From Bifidobacterium sp. (GTDB lineage Bacteria; Actinomycetota; Actinomycetes; Actinomycetales; Bifidobacteriaceae): DNA of 64,000 nt. How positions within the stretch are numbered: position 1 is the first letter of the stretch; every line of letters begins with the position of its first letter. The translations under genes and the position numbers were made by a program. The DNA is taken from the NCBI GenBank assembly GCA_024104275.1, contig JAGGHK010000001.1, positions 1 to 64,000 on the forward strand, given 5' to 3'. Below the pieces are notes generated by a model that saw nothing but the letters and a program-made list of their open reading frames with translations, was not told the origin of the DNA and made no database searches. Positions 1-8,853 of the stretch are shown one piece after another.

Positions 1-1
1 T

Positions 2-14
2 CCTAACTTACGCT
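2..14. repeat. 13-bp repeat at the opening of an HsdS recognition domain (copy 1)
   Basis: CCTAACTTACGCT here is identical to 593-605. Read on the minus strand both copies encode the RKLG stretch that opens each recognition domain. It is short, and partly explained by conserved protein sequence, but it is a plausible recombination seam. Confidence 0.6.
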
Positions 15-592
15 CTTGCCAGGATTGGGTGAAGCCTTTAAACCGGAGTCGTTGGCTGAAGATCTGTTGCAGGTAGTAGCTTTTGCGTTTCTTGAGGAGC
101 TCCGTTTTACGCTCGCAGGCAGCGATAAGATCATCCAGCGTCTTGAAGAACTCTGAGATTTTATTTTGTTCATCTGAATTAGGATGAGGAATAGTCTGTT
201 CAGCGACAAGATCAGCATTTAAATTAACCTGCGATCCAGGTTGTCCGTATTTCTGCCATTGTGCTTGAAAATGCAGTAGCCAAGTGAACAAGAAACTCTG
301 ATTGATTTGTAAATCAAGAAAAACTATGAAACCGTCATGGATACCTACTGGACAGTAATTAATAAGAGGCTTGCCTACAGACGCAGCAATACTCATAATC
401 AGATGAGGATCATGAAGCAGAACTGTATGCGCCTCTCCTAATTTTGAAAGATGCAAAGAAACACTATGAATCTCTCCATTTTGTTCAGTAGCATCGGCTA
501 TTTTAAGCCAGCCGTATTCTCCATTATCAGAAAACCACTTTTTATTATGAATCGGCCTGGGGCTAGCGCCTCTTCTTATTTCAGCAATCTCC

Positions 593-605
593 CCTAACTT
601 ACGCT
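593..605. repeat. 13-bp repeat at the opening of an HsdS recognition domain (copy 2)
   Basis: Identical to 2-14 and in the same orientation. Homology to a normal HsdS protein ends just beyond this copy, which suggests the cassette is cut at the seam. Confidence 0.6.
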
Positions 606-715
606 GCTTCCAAGAATAATGCTGTTAAAGTTCAGAAGGGATTAATTTAGATAATCTGAGTATATTCTTTTATAATATTTGAAGGTTGTTTTGCATCACT
701 CGCAAAGGAGTTTAG

Positions 716-1955
716 ATGGACATTTGGGAGTATACCTTGCCTAAACTTTCTGAGGGTGAATATGCTTGCTATCGGCAATTTGGAATAATATATCTGTCGA
801 AATCCTTCCAGATGGGATGGGCACCTGATGAGGGTAAAGATGCGAGGTTTATCGATAAGGTGTTGCGTCCCTGTACTGATCAAATAAAAACAGATGATGA
901 AAAAGTTAGGAAAACTGTCACAATGGATGTGCATAGTCATAAATCTGATTCAGTAAGGTATCAAATACAGCTGAGGATTGTGGAGAAGCCTGGAAGGTGT
1001 ACGGAATTAAGATTTATCAAAATTAATGAGAATGATCCTGCTAACTCTGAGCTTTTGATTCGTCTTGAAGAAGACGATGCGGAGTCTCTGATAGAGATGC
1101 TAAAGAGTCTTCCTGCTTTCCCGGTGACCGGACCTGTTTCCAGACGTGTCGATGATGCTATTCTGACTGAATTATCTGACGCGGATATTTCAAAGTTATG
1201 TCAATTCAATCGAGAAGATATTCGAAAAGCTATTGAAACCGATGAAAATGCGAAAGATGTAAAAGCCCTGGCTGCGAGAAAGAAGGTTGTCGAAGAATTT
1301 GGTCGTCTTTTGAATGATCAGCAATATTTTCATGAGAAGCAAGAATCATTTAGAGGGCCAGAAGCCGTTTGGCAGAATTTTTTTGAAGAAAATCAATGGA
1401 TTTTAGGAACCGGTTTAGATATCAAATTCCTTCAACCATGGGACGAAAATAGATTGGAGCAAACCGTTTCTGGTAATACGAATACAAATTCTGGAAAAAG
1501 AGTTGACGCTCTATTAAAAGTTCCAGGGTATATTCAGTCCGCTGTTTTTGTCGAGATTAAAACTCCAGAGACCCATTTAGGAGACCCACAGTAGTCCTTA
1601 TCGTTCTGAGTGTTGGGCTCCTTCTAATGATTTAGTAGGAGGAATAGCCCAACTGCATGGCACTGTTCAGGCTGCTTTGGATGAAGTGGGTAAAGATCAC
1701 AAAATGGCTGATGATAATGATGGCTTTGAAGGTGAAGCTACGTTTCTTTTTCAGCCTAAGAGCTATCTTGTTATAGGGACAAAGCAGGAATTCTTAAATG
1801 AGTTAGGCCAGAAGAACAAATCAAAAATTCGTTCTTTTGAACTTTTTAGAGCGAATATCACTTCGCTTGAAATCATAACTTATGATGAGTTATTTGAACG
1901 TGCAAAATGGATGGCTGGTATAAATGGTGATTCTGGTGATGTAAATCATGAATAA
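716..1955 (+). pseudogene. sduA: Shedu anti-phage nuclease SduA (DUF4263), interrupted by one frameshift
   Basis: Two frames join into one protein of about 413 residues. The first (716-1594, 292 codons) carries an N-terminal region and the front of a PD-(D/E)xK nuclease: D264 in RVDALL, then E280 and K282 in FVEIK. The second frame runs in the open from about 1581 to 1955 and supplies the rest (PYRSECWAPSNDLVGGIAQ and the end of the fold). The join, between about 1575 and 1592, needs a one-base change. Shedu proteins are single-gene phage defence nucleases of roughly this size (family knowledge). The start follows AAAGGAG at about 704-710. The gene is AT-rich like the neighbouring hsdS fragment, which suggests an acquired defence island. 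A sequencing error or a real inactivating mutation would look the same. The family call is good; activity is doubtful if the frameshift is real. Confidence 0.82.
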
Positions 1956-2000
1956 TGATGTCAAATGTTTTTATTTGATTGGTATAAAGGAGCAACAACC

Positions 2001-2951
2001 ATGAAAGCATGGAGATTTTTACGGGACTAACAAGCTGCTGAAGCTGGAGGAGGTGCCGGAGCCGCACGCCAAAGCGGGCGAGGTCGTCGTCGATATGAAG
2101 GCGGTCGGGCTTTGCCACACGGACGTCGGGTTCCTCACCGATCCGGGCTGGATGACGGGGCACACTGTACCGTTCACGCTCGGCCATGAGGACGCGGGCG
2201 TCATCAGTGAGGTCGGTGAAGGCGTCGAAGGCTTCAAGGTCGGTGACAGAGTCGCGATCTGTCCGACCACTTCGGCCGGTACGCCCGGCGGCAGCTTCGA
2301 CGGCGGCTATGGCGAGAAGGTCGAGATCGGTGCGCAGGGCTGGTGCCGATTCCCGATTCGGTCGATTTCGTCAAGGGCGCGGCGGCCACAGACGCGGGCA
2401 TGACCTCGTACCACGCCGTCGCCACGCGAGCGGCCGTGAAGAAAGGCGAGAACGTCTGCATCATCGGTGTCGGCGGGCTGGGCCAAATCGGCGCTCGCGT
2501 CGCGTATCTGCTCGGCGCCAACCTCTACGTCGCCGAGGTCAAGGAGTCCGCATGGCCGATGGCCAGGGACTTGGGTGCCATCGATGTGAAGAAGTCCATC
2601 GCCGTTTTCGCTGCCGAGGGCATCAAGTTCGATAAGGTCATCGATTTCGCGGGCTTCGGCACCACCACGGCCCAAGCCATCGAGGCGTGCAACAAGCACG
2701 GCGTCGTCGTGCTCGTGGGCATGGGCCGGCTCGAAAGCACCATCAACACCAAGGCGCTCATCCTCAGCCAGGTCGACCTGCGCGGCTCGAACGGCGGTAC
2801 CAAGGAAGACATCACCGGCGTCTATGAGCTCATGGCGTCCGGCAAGCTCGATCCGTTCACCATCAAGATCCAGTTCAGCGAGATTCCCGAAGGCTTGAAG
2901 AAGCTGCAGGCCGGCAACGTCCATGGCCGTTTGGTTGCCGTGTACGAGTGA
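2001..2951 (+). pseudogene. Zinc-dependent alcohol dehydrogenase (MDR family) with two frameshifts
   Basis: The restored protein of about 317 residues begins MKAWRF after AAGGAG at 1987-1992. It has the zinc and proton-relay motifs CHTD and GHED, then the nucleotide-binding GVGGLGQIGA, and ends KKLQAGNVHGRLVAVYE. It would interconvert an alcohol and an aldehyde or ketone with NAD(P). The cysteine-rich structural zinc lobe of classical alcohol dehydrogenases is absent. Two indels break it: the T5 run at 2016-2020 is one base too long (AGA TTT TAC is expected) and stops the gene after nine codons, and one base is missing near 2340 (GGC-CTG-GTG-CCG is expected). The remaining pieces are open at about 2026-2340 and from 2343. 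The gene sits just after the defence genes but has the GC-rich composition of the rest of the window. Confidence 0.85.
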
Positions 2952-3096
2952 GTTACGAGTGAGCAGTAAATAGACAACCCGTTATCCGAACTGCACCTGC
3001 CGAAATTCTTATTAAGCCGAATCTACCCTAAATCGATAAATTATTATATGATGATGAAGTTTATTGTTTATTACAAGTAAAGAGAAGGGTAGCAGC

Positions 3097-3729
3097 ATGA
3101 AAACCGGATTGGAACATTCGATGAAAGCGTTCCCGCCCCAGGTGCAGTTTGCGGTGACGTTGGCGTTTGTTGGGATTCTATTTGCGGTCATCGTCGTGGT
3201 CGAAAGCAGGAAGGTCCTCAAAAAGCAAGGACCACTTTTCGAAACCAACAGGGGTTTGCAGAAGAAACTCGAGAGCGTCGATTCGTTGCAACGCATCATG
3301 ACGGACCCGCAGGATGCCCAGATACTCGGCAAACGCAAGCAAAATCTGGAGCGCAAGATTGAGACCAGGCAGTTGCGCGATCAGTTCAGGGAATATGCCG
3401 AGGAACGTTTCAAAGAGCTCGACGCACAAACCGCAAAGCTCTTCAAGCCCAAGAAATTCTTCGCTTTCGCCTATTACATGGTTGCCACGCTGCTATACAC
3501 GGCACTCCTTCTTTCGACGTTGCGCCTGCTGACGTACCCGAAAGGCTTCACCAAACTCGCTGTGTGGCACAAGACGATGGGCATGCTCACCGCCCTGATC
3601 GTCGTCATTCTCGGCGTCGTGGTCTGCTTCGGAATCAAGAAGGCCTGGCAAAGAATGCAGGTCAACTTCGCGTTCCGCACCTATCTGCTCCCGCTTATGG
3701 GCAACGGTGAAAAGGACGTGGCCGGTTAG
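3097..3729 (+). CDS. Membrane protein of unknown function with central coiled-coil-like region
   Basis: I do not recognise a family. The 210-residue product has a membrane segment near residues 18-36, a long charged helical stretch at about 40-125 (ETNRGLQKKLESVDSLQ and following), then two further membrane segments at about 130-150 and 165-185. The start at 3097 is preferred over an in-frame ATG at 3064 because AGAAGGG lies a suitable distance upstream. A second small membrane gene follows 21 bases later, and the two probably form one unit. The topology suggests a membrane scaffold or stress protein, but that is only inference. Confidence 0.6.
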   Translation: MKTGLEHSMKAFPPQVQFAVTLAFVGILFAVIVVVESRKVLKKQGPLFETNRGLQKKLESVDSLQRIMTDPQDAQILGKRKQNLERKIETRQLRDQFREYAEERFKELDAQTAKLFKPKKFFAFAYYMVATLLYTALLLSTLRLLTYPKGFTKLAVWHKTMGMLTALIVVILGVVVCFGIKKAWQRMQVNFAFRTYLLPLMGNGEKDVAG

Positions 3730-3750
3730 GAGCATGCGGCGTTCGACAAA

Positions 3751-3993
3751 ATGGTCGACGCACGTAAGTCCAGCACTCCGAAAATTGGCTTCCTCGCGCC
3801 GGCTTCTGGCATCCTTACGGGCGTAGCCGCGCCGATTTACACGATGTGCATCTACCATCTCCAGTTCTTTCCGACCAAAATGTTCCTGCTGTTGTTCGGC
3901 ACGATTTTCATGGTCCTCTGGTTCTACGGCCTGATTTATTTCTGCGTCAGCGCGTTGCGTTACCTGTTTCGCAAAACCGATAAGACTTATTAA
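3751..3993 (+). CDS. Small two-helix membrane protein of unknown function
   Basis: Eighty residues with two hydrophobic segments (about 14-33 and 43-70) and a basic C-terminus (RKTDKTY). The frame has a stop at 3727-3729, so 3751 is the only usable ATG. No well-placed ribosome-binding site is visible, so translation may be coupled to the upstream membrane gene. Not recognised as any named family. Existence as a gene is likely but not certain. Confidence 0.45.
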   Translation: MVDARKSSTPKIGFLAPASGILTGVAAPIYTMCIYHLQFFPTKMFLLLFGTIFMVLWFYGLIYFCVSALRYLFRKTDKTY

Positions 3994-4173
3994 ATAAACT
4001 GGTGTATTCCTATTAAAGCCGTCTTACGAGAGTGCCGACGTCGATTCCACGTTGGCCGTAAGACGGTTTTATTTATCTGTGTATCTGTTTCTGAAATACC
4101 ATTGTTGTCTGTATGTATGCACTTTCTAAGACAAATGGAAGAGATATTTGCCAAAGCTTGCCATTCCGGCTTA

Positions 4174-4179
4174 TATAAT
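4174..4179 (+). promoter_or_regulatory. -10 box for the NAD(P)H oxidoreductase gene
   Basis: TATAAT lies 25 bases before the ATG at 4205, predicting a leader of about 19 nt. It rules out the in-frame ATG at 4148 as start. No well-spaced -35 box is seen. Confidence 0.5.
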
Positions 4180-4204
4180 CGCCATCGGTTCGTACAATGG
4201 AACC

Positions 4205-4804
4205 ATGAGCAAATTCCTAGCATTTACGGCGAATCCAGAACCGGAATCGCTGACGCAATATATCGGCAAAGCGTTCCTCGAGGGTGCCGAAACGAAAGGC
4301 GCAGACACCGAGTTCGTTGACCTGCATGCCATCGGCTTCGACCCGACCTATCGCATGGCCGACCGCAAGCAGTACCTCGATGAAGCACTGATGCCCGACG
4401 ATGTGGCCGCGCTGCAGAAGAAGATTCTCGACGCCGACGTCATCGCGCTGGTCTTCCCGGTTTACTGGTTCCAGATGCCCGCGATGATGAAGGGCTTCAC
4501 CGAGCGCGTGCTCTGCCGCCACTTCGGCTACAACCCCGACGGCAGCAAGTCCGTGATCGCCGACAAGAAGTTCCGTGTCATCATGCTGACCGGCAGATCG
4601 GAGCAGTGGTACCACGATTCCGGCATCCACGATGCCATCTACAACCAGGTCATCTATTACATGTTCCATCATTACTGCGGTGTGAAGGATGCCGAGCTGG
4701 TCTACGTCGACAATCTCGAGATGGGCGACAATTCGGCGAAGGCCCGTGAGGCTGCGGCCAAGCAGATTGAAAACATCAAGGAGCTCGGCGCATCGATGGC
4801 GTAA
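4205..4804 (+). CDS. Flavodoxin-fold NAD(P)H oxidoreductase (MdaB/KefF/NQO family)
   Basis: The 199-residue product resembles quinone and general NAD(P)H oxidoreductases of the flavodoxin-like fold. It has an early FTANPEPES loop in the place where the FMN phosphate binds, a central FPVYWFQMPAMMKGFTERV motif near residues 78-97, and a C-terminal helix. Such enzymes carry out two-electron reduction of quinones or other acceptors in the cytosol with FMN or FAD. The start at 4205 is chosen from the -10 box at 4174-4179; an earlier in-frame ATG lies upstream of that promoter. A strong terminator follows, shared with the convergent capA-like gene. The exact substrate cannot be read from the sequence. 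Confidence 0.82.
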   Translation: MSKFLAFTANPEPESLTQYIGKAFLEGAETKGADTEFVDLHAIGFDPTYRMADRKQYLDEALMPDDVAALQKKILDADVIALVFPVYWFQMPAMMKGFTERVLCRHFGYNPDGSKSVIADKKFRVIMLTGRSEQWYHDSGIHDAIYNQVIYYMFHHYCGVKDAELVYVDNLEMGDNSAKAREAAAKQIENIKELGASMA

Positions 4805-4915
4805 GTTCGGTACGTATTAAGAAAACCGACAAACGTCTGCAAACGCTCGCATCAAGAATCTCGCGTGCTACTTGGTTGACAGTACCTGTTCGGTTCTCTA
4901 AATTAATCCTCTAAT

Positions 4916-4961
4916 AATTGAGGCTACAGAAAAATGATTCACGTTTTCTGTAGCCTCAATT
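4916..4961. terminator. Bidirectional terminator between convergent genes
   Basis: A perfect 18-bp inverted repeat (4916-4933 and 4944-4961) closes a 10-base loop. The stem ends in A4 on one side and T4 on the other, so it can work on both strands, for the oxidoreductase and for the CapA-family gene. Confidence 0.85.
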
Positions 4962-5030
4962 TGTGCGCTTCGTAATCACAATTAGTAATCAGCGATAGTT
5001 GCGATTCCTGGCGGCATGAAGTTCATCCGC

Positions 5031-6374
5031 TTATTTGTGTTCGTCGCTAAGCCGCCACTCGCGCACGACGTTGTTGTCGGCGCCCAGCGAATAAATGACG
5101 TCGTGGATGCGTTGCTCCTGCTTCGCGTCAGTGCCCGGGTCCCAACAGACGCCGTTGGGGTGGTCGCCCGCAATCGGACACCATCGGTACTGCCCCTGTT
5201 GCATGTTGGCGGTGGGCACCAAGTCGATGCGGTTGACCCGCCACGTTCCAGGCTTGCCGCGCTTGCCGGCGAATTGGATACGTGCGCTCACGCCTTGGTT
5301 GTTGACCTCGTTGCCGGGAATGTAGGAGGTGACGGTCACCGCGTTCCCCAGCCCGTAGACGATCCATGTATTGTGATATTTTTCAATTGGTTGTGCGCAG
5401 TGGCATCCGGCCCCGTAGATGACATCGAACGCGCCGGTATCCGCGAGTTCGTGGGCTTCCGAGACCTGCCACGAATCGGCCTTCGTCAAATATTCCTGCA
5501 CCGAGTGCATCGCAATCGCCACCACGTCCGCGCCCTGCTGCCGTGCCGCTTTCGCTTTGGCAACGGCCTTCTGGATGTCGGAGTCGTGATTGGGGTCGCC
5601 CGACTCACGCAGCCTGTCGACCTGCCAGTCCTGGTCGGCGGTCATCCCGTTCAAGGAGACCGTCCCGGTGATGAGCCCGAGCTTGCCGCCGCCGGTGGGG
5701 GAGTTGATGACCAGTGGCTTCTTTGAATCCTCTTCGGTCTTGTACGATCCGGTCTGCGCGATGCCGTCGGCGGCGAGTGTATCCCACAGCCGCGCGATGC
5801 CGGCGCTGCCCTGGTCCCAGGAGTGGTTCGTTCCGTGGGTGCAAGCGTTGTAGCCGACGTGCGCCGCGGCGTCCGCCACTTCCGGGGGAATGTTGAAAAT
5901 CGGATAGGCGGAATACGGCCCGCCGCGCTGCGCGATCGGCGTTTCGAACTCGCACACCGAAATGTCGGAAGCCTGGATATACGGTTTCATATTCGCGAAC
6001 AGTGGATCGAAGTTGAACGCCGTGCCGTCGGTGGCGCTTGGGTTGTTCTGGAAATGCTCCCACAACCCTTCGTGGAAGAGCAGGTCACCGTTGACGAACA
6101 TGGCGATGCAGTCCTGATCCGGGCAGTCGGGGGAGTTGCCGTGATGCGTCACGACCGGCTTGGGCGTGGTTTTCTTGTTGATGGCGACATTTGAGGCGGT
6201 GTTGTTGCTGGCAACCGTCGCGGCATTGTGCTGCCGCATGCCGAAGAACAGGGCCGCGCCCACAGCCACAAGAACAGCCAGCACGATTACGCCTGCGCCA
6301 AGTAGACGCAATATCGGTGATGCACTTGAAGCGTTGACTCGATGCTGTGCGCTATGTCGGGAATTGGACTTCAT
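5031..6374 (-). CDS. CapA-family metallophosphoesterase-like protein, membrane-anchored
   Basis: The 447-residue product starts with a basic stretch and one membrane segment at about 23-46, so the catalytic domain should lie outside the cell. The CapA/PgsA signature follows: NGDLLFHEG near 93, CEFETPIA near 140, and THGTNHSWDQG near 178 with the NHxxDxG core. CapA proteins are calcineurin-like phosphoesterases, first linked to poly-gamma-glutamate capsule; no other capsule genes (capB, capC) are nearby, so that pathway is not supported here. Four cysteines near the end of the domain (CHC, CP, CWD) are unusual and may form disulfides. A purine-rich GAAAGAGAA stretch precedes the ATG. Confidence 0.85.
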   Translation of the reverse strand: MKSNSRHSAQHRVNASSASPILRLLGAGVIVLAVLVAVGAALFFGMRQHNAATVASNNTASNVAINKKTTPKPVVTHHGNSPDCPDQDCIAMFVNGDLLFHEGLWEHFQNNPSATDGTAFNFDPLFANMKPYIQASDISVCEFETPIAQRGGPYSAYPIFNIPPEVADAAAHVGYNACTHGTNHSWDQGSAGIARLWDTLAADGIAQTGSYKTEEDSKKPLVINSPTGGGKLGLITGTVSLNGMTADQDWQVDRLRESGDPNHDSDIQKAVAKAKAARQQGADVVAIAMHSVQEYLTKADSWQVSEAHELADTGAFDVIYGAGCHCAQPIEKYHNTWIVYGLGNAVTVTSYIPGNEVNNQGVSARIQFAGKRGKPGTWRVNRIDLVPTANMQQGQYRWCPIAGDHPNGVCWDPGTDAKQEQRIHDVIYSLGADNNVVREWRLSDEHK

Positions 6375-6602
6375 CGTTTCGTTCTCTTTCGTCTATTTAT
6401 CTTTTCGCCGTTACCGCATTTTTCTGCTTTCAAGGATACTCGTCGCGCCCGTTTGTCTGGATTCACCGTGTCTTCGGTCCGTTTCGTTAGTATATTCTTT
6501 ACAACACCAATGTAATGCGTTTATTGATATTGAGGTTGAAAACTTGCGAAGATATATATTTCTATTTTCGACAGATCTCTTTAAATATCGCCAACATATC
6601 TT
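6375..6602. other. AT-rich intergenic region
   Basis: This holds the upstream region of the capA-like gene near 6375-6480, then about 120 AT-rich bases before the end of the next minus-strand gene. No clear terminator, repeat or RNA gene is visible. Confidence 0.5.
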
Positions 6603-7769
6603 TTAGAACCGATCGTAACGGTGCTCGGCATGACGAATCATCCACGGATCTGGAACGTAGATATCGGTTTCGGGAACGCTTTGCCCGCTTCGTTTTTTGA
6701 ACGTGTCATTGTCGCTTTCGACTATTCGACAATCCGATATAGCCTTCAGAAAGGCAGTGATTTCCTGGGCCGTTTCAAATGGATAAGGTGTAGTGCACCA
6801 AACAGGATCGGCCTCGATAATCAGTGGTCGGGAGATTGCCGTTGAGGATGGTGGTATTTTGTTTTCCGCAACATTACGGAATCCCACGATGATACTGGCA
6901 TTATCAAGATGGCTCACCTGTGCAGCCCGCGTCGCAATCGATTCGGCGAGGGCGCGATAGGAATCATGGAATCGAGCTCCGTCGAATACGGTGAGAATGT
7001 CATGGCTGTCTTCATCTTGGGAGCGGTGAACGCAGTATCCGCTGGAGGCCGTGGCCTTGCCTCCATTCACGATCACGCACCATTCCTCGCTGATACCGTT
7101 GATATGCGTGTTTACCGTGATCAGCGAATCGTCGGGCGCCTTGTGCAGTTCATCCTGCAGCTGCTTTAGATTCCTTCGTGCCGCCCTGAACTCCGGAACT
7201 CGGCCAAGGGTCAATTGCGACCATGGGCGTTCTCCAAGTCCTTTCGGCAGTTCTGGCCAGGTGCGAATTTCGGAAACCGGGACGGTGATGACGTTTCGTT
7301 GTGTCCATTTTCGAGGTAGTCTGGCGAGCCAATCGCTAGCCGGCGCCTCAAAAAGCAAAGGTTTGAATTCGTGTCTAATTCGCCAAGTGTTATTGGCAAT
7401 CAGCAAATCCGGGGTGATCCATACGGCAGTATTGTCCTTGATTCCGCGAGCCGGCTCGAACCCGTAGTCATAAGCGGTTGTCCAATAACCGAGAGGATTT
7501 TCTGCCACCGGACTTGTCGCCGATGTTGTCTGCGGCTTTGACGCCCTCTCATCGGCGCCTTCGGCAAAAGCGCCATCCGAATGTGAGCTATCACTCATGT
7601 GAGTTTTGTCGAAATACCCTTTGAAGGCATCCTGAACCCAGGAAAGCGGGCTGATGATGGTCAAATCGGCGCTCAATTTTCCTCGGCTTTCGATAGGTTC
7701 TGCTCGATATCTCAAGTGTACTGAACGGCTTTGAGGAGTCGGGAAATGTTGCAAATGCTGGGGTTGCAT
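6603..7769 (-). CDS. Orphan protein with ATP-grasp (R2K-like) C-terminal features
   Basis: The reading frame gives up to 388 residues. ATG at 7769 and at 7598 are both possible, and neither has a ribosome-binding site. The 7598 start (MSDSSHSDGAF, 331 residues) removes a head that looks uncharacteristic. The C-terminal half has features reminiscent of ATP-grasp domains of the R2K clade: SEEWCVIVNGGKATASSGYC, then PLIIEADPVWCTTPYPFE, which resembles the final strand ending in E-N-P-style metal ligands. ATP-grasp enzymes join a carboxylate to an amine or thiol using ATP. The family match is by eye and moderate, and no partner gene suggests a substrate. Confidence 0.5.
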   Translation of the reverse strand: MQPQHLQHFPTPQSRSVHLRYRAEPIESRGKLSADLTIISPLSWVQDAFKGYFDKTHMSDSSHSDGAFAEGADERASKPQTTSATSPVAENPLGYWTTAYDYGFEPARGIKDNTAVWITPDLLIANNTWRIRHEFKPLLFEAPASDWLARLPRKWTQRNVITVPVSEIRTWPELPKGLGERPWSQLTLGRVPEFRAARRNLKQLQDELHKAPDDSLITVNTHINGISEEWCVIVNGGKATASSGYCVHRSQDEDSHDILTVFDGARFHDSYRALAESIATRAAQVSHLDNASIIVGFRNVAENKIPPSSTAISRPLIIEADPVWCTTPYPFETAQEITAFLKAISDCRIVESDNDTFKKRSGQSVPETDIYVPDPWMIRHAEHRYDRF

Positions 7770-7852
7770 GGCAGCGGATAGAAAATGACGCTAGACGATA
7801 ATTAGACAGATTGAATCCAGCAAGTTTATTCCCGCTTGCCTCCCAGCTAAAT

Positions 7853-7881
7853 ATGACACAACAGCTGGTCTTGTTTAGTAT
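7853..7881 (+). promoter_or_regulatory. Sigma-70-type promoter for the FMN reductase gene
   Basis: ATGACA (7853-7858) and TAGTAT (7876-7881) are separated by 17 bases, upstream of the gene at 7950. Confidence 0.5.
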
Positions 7882-7949
7882 GGCCCTATAAGTTCGCTTG
7901 TGGATACGAAAACCAACAAGCAAAAGCACTACCTTAAGGAGTCGATATC

Positions 7950-8495
7950 ATGACCAAGATTGCCGTTTTCGTCGGATCGCTGCGCAAGGATTCCTTCAAC
8001 AAGAGCCTCGCCAAGAACATCGAGCGCCTTTCGCCCGAAGGTGTCGAATTCGACTACATCGATATGGACCTGCCGCTCTACAATCAGGACCTAGACGGCG
8101 ACATGCCCGCCAAGGTCGTCAAGATGAAGCAGCAGATCGAGGCCGCCGACGGCGTGCTGTTCGTCACCCCGGAATACAACCGCAGCTTCACCGGCGTCAT
8201 CAAGAACGCCATCGACTGGGGCTCGCGTCCGTGGGGTCAGAGCTCCTTCACCGGCAAGCCCGCCGCCATCGTCGGTGCCTCCATGGGCGCTCTCGGCGCC
8301 ACCCAGGCCCAGCAGGCCCTGCGCAACGTCGCCCTCTTCCTCGACATGAAGCTCATGGGCCAGCCCGAGCTCTACTTCAACGCCGCAACCGGCCTGGACG
8401 GCAACGGCAAGGTGGTAGAGGCTTCCGAAGACTTCCTGCGCGGTTTCGCCGAGGCCTTTGCCAAGCACGTCGAGGCCAACGAGCAGGTCAAGTAA
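7950..8495 (+). CDS. NADPH-dependent FMN reductase family protein
   Basis: The 181-residue protein is a typical NADPH-dependent FMN reductase-like flavoprotein. GSLRKDSFN at residues 9-17 binds the flavin phosphate, TPEYNRSFTGVIKNAIDW at about 72-89 is the second flavin-contact motif, and GASMGALGATQAQQALR follows near 110. It reduces FMN or electron acceptors in the cytosol. AAGGAG lies well placed before the ATG, and a 17-bp-spaced promoter lies upstream. It stands alone but is one of three flavodoxin-fold reductases within 5.3 kb. Confidence 0.88.
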   Translation: MTKIAVFVGSLRKDSFNKSLAKNIERLSPEGVEFDYIDMDLPLYNQDLDGDMPAKVVKMKQQIEAADGVLFVTPEYNRSFTGVIKNAIDWGSRPWGQSSFTGKPAAIVGASMGALGATQAQQALRNVALFLDMKLMGQPELYFNAATGLDGNGKVVEASEDFLRGFAEAFAKHVEANEQVK

Positions 8496-8523
8496 GACAG
8501 ATAGCCAAACGGTCCTGTATTTT

Positions 8524-8556
8524 CGTCGCGACGCCGCTATTTTCGGGCTCGCGACG
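8524..8556. terminator. Possible terminator hairpin after the FMN reductase gene
   Basis: CGTCGCGA (8524-8531) pairs with TCGCGACG (8549-8556) around a 17-base loop. There is no T tract, so termination is uncertain. Confidence 0.4.
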
Positions 8557-8641
8557 GAATCGGCATCTATCCGACGCGTGAAAAGTAAATATCAGGTATA
8601 TAAAATACAAACTTTATAAAACGTTTGATGCTACTTTGCGC

Positions 8642-8675
8642 TATAATCTGTCTGTATTCGCGTAATGTGAATACA
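8642..8675 (+). promoter_or_regulatory. -10 box with a palindromic operator candidate at the start site
   Basis: TATAAT (8642-8647) is followed by an inverted repeat, TGTATTC (8653-8659) and GAATACA (8669-8675), centred just after the expected start of transcription. A repressor bound there would block the promoter. The regulator is unknown. The resulting leader is about 200 nt. Confidence 0.45.
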
Positions 8676-8853
8676 ATCACGGTTTCCCTAGTGCTACCTT
8701 GGATTTTCATCTCGCGTCGGACGAATGAAAGTGGTACGTTAGCAAGTGGTTATCGTGTACTCGGATTGCCGGAAAGCGTGCCTTCGTGGAGCGCTTGCCA
8801 AGGCTTGAAGCAGACATCCAAAAGTGAAGTTGTCAGGTGCAGGGAGGAAAACT

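Larger units (their letters stand above)
1..624 (-). pseudogene. hsdS: Silent type I restriction specificity (hsdS) cassette, start-less and running off the window edge
   Basis: The minus strand is open from 624 to the window edge. It encodes one target-recognition domain, then the conserved helical spacer (FFKTLDDLIAACERKTELL, about 96-150), then the opening of a second domain (SWQERKLG). HsdS subunits choose the DNA site for type I restriction-modification complexes. There is no start codon: the frame stops at 625-627, and the first recognisable residues are SWKQRKLGE, the standard opening of a recognition domain, so the usual N-terminal residues are missing. The 13-mer CCTAACTTACGCT occurs at 2-14 and 593-605, once at the opening of each domain. 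Known phase-variable hsdS loci keep silent cassettes of this kind and exchange them by recombination; that role here is inferred. No hsdR, hsdM or recombinase lies in the window. The identification as an hsdS fragment is firm. Confidence 0.85.
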
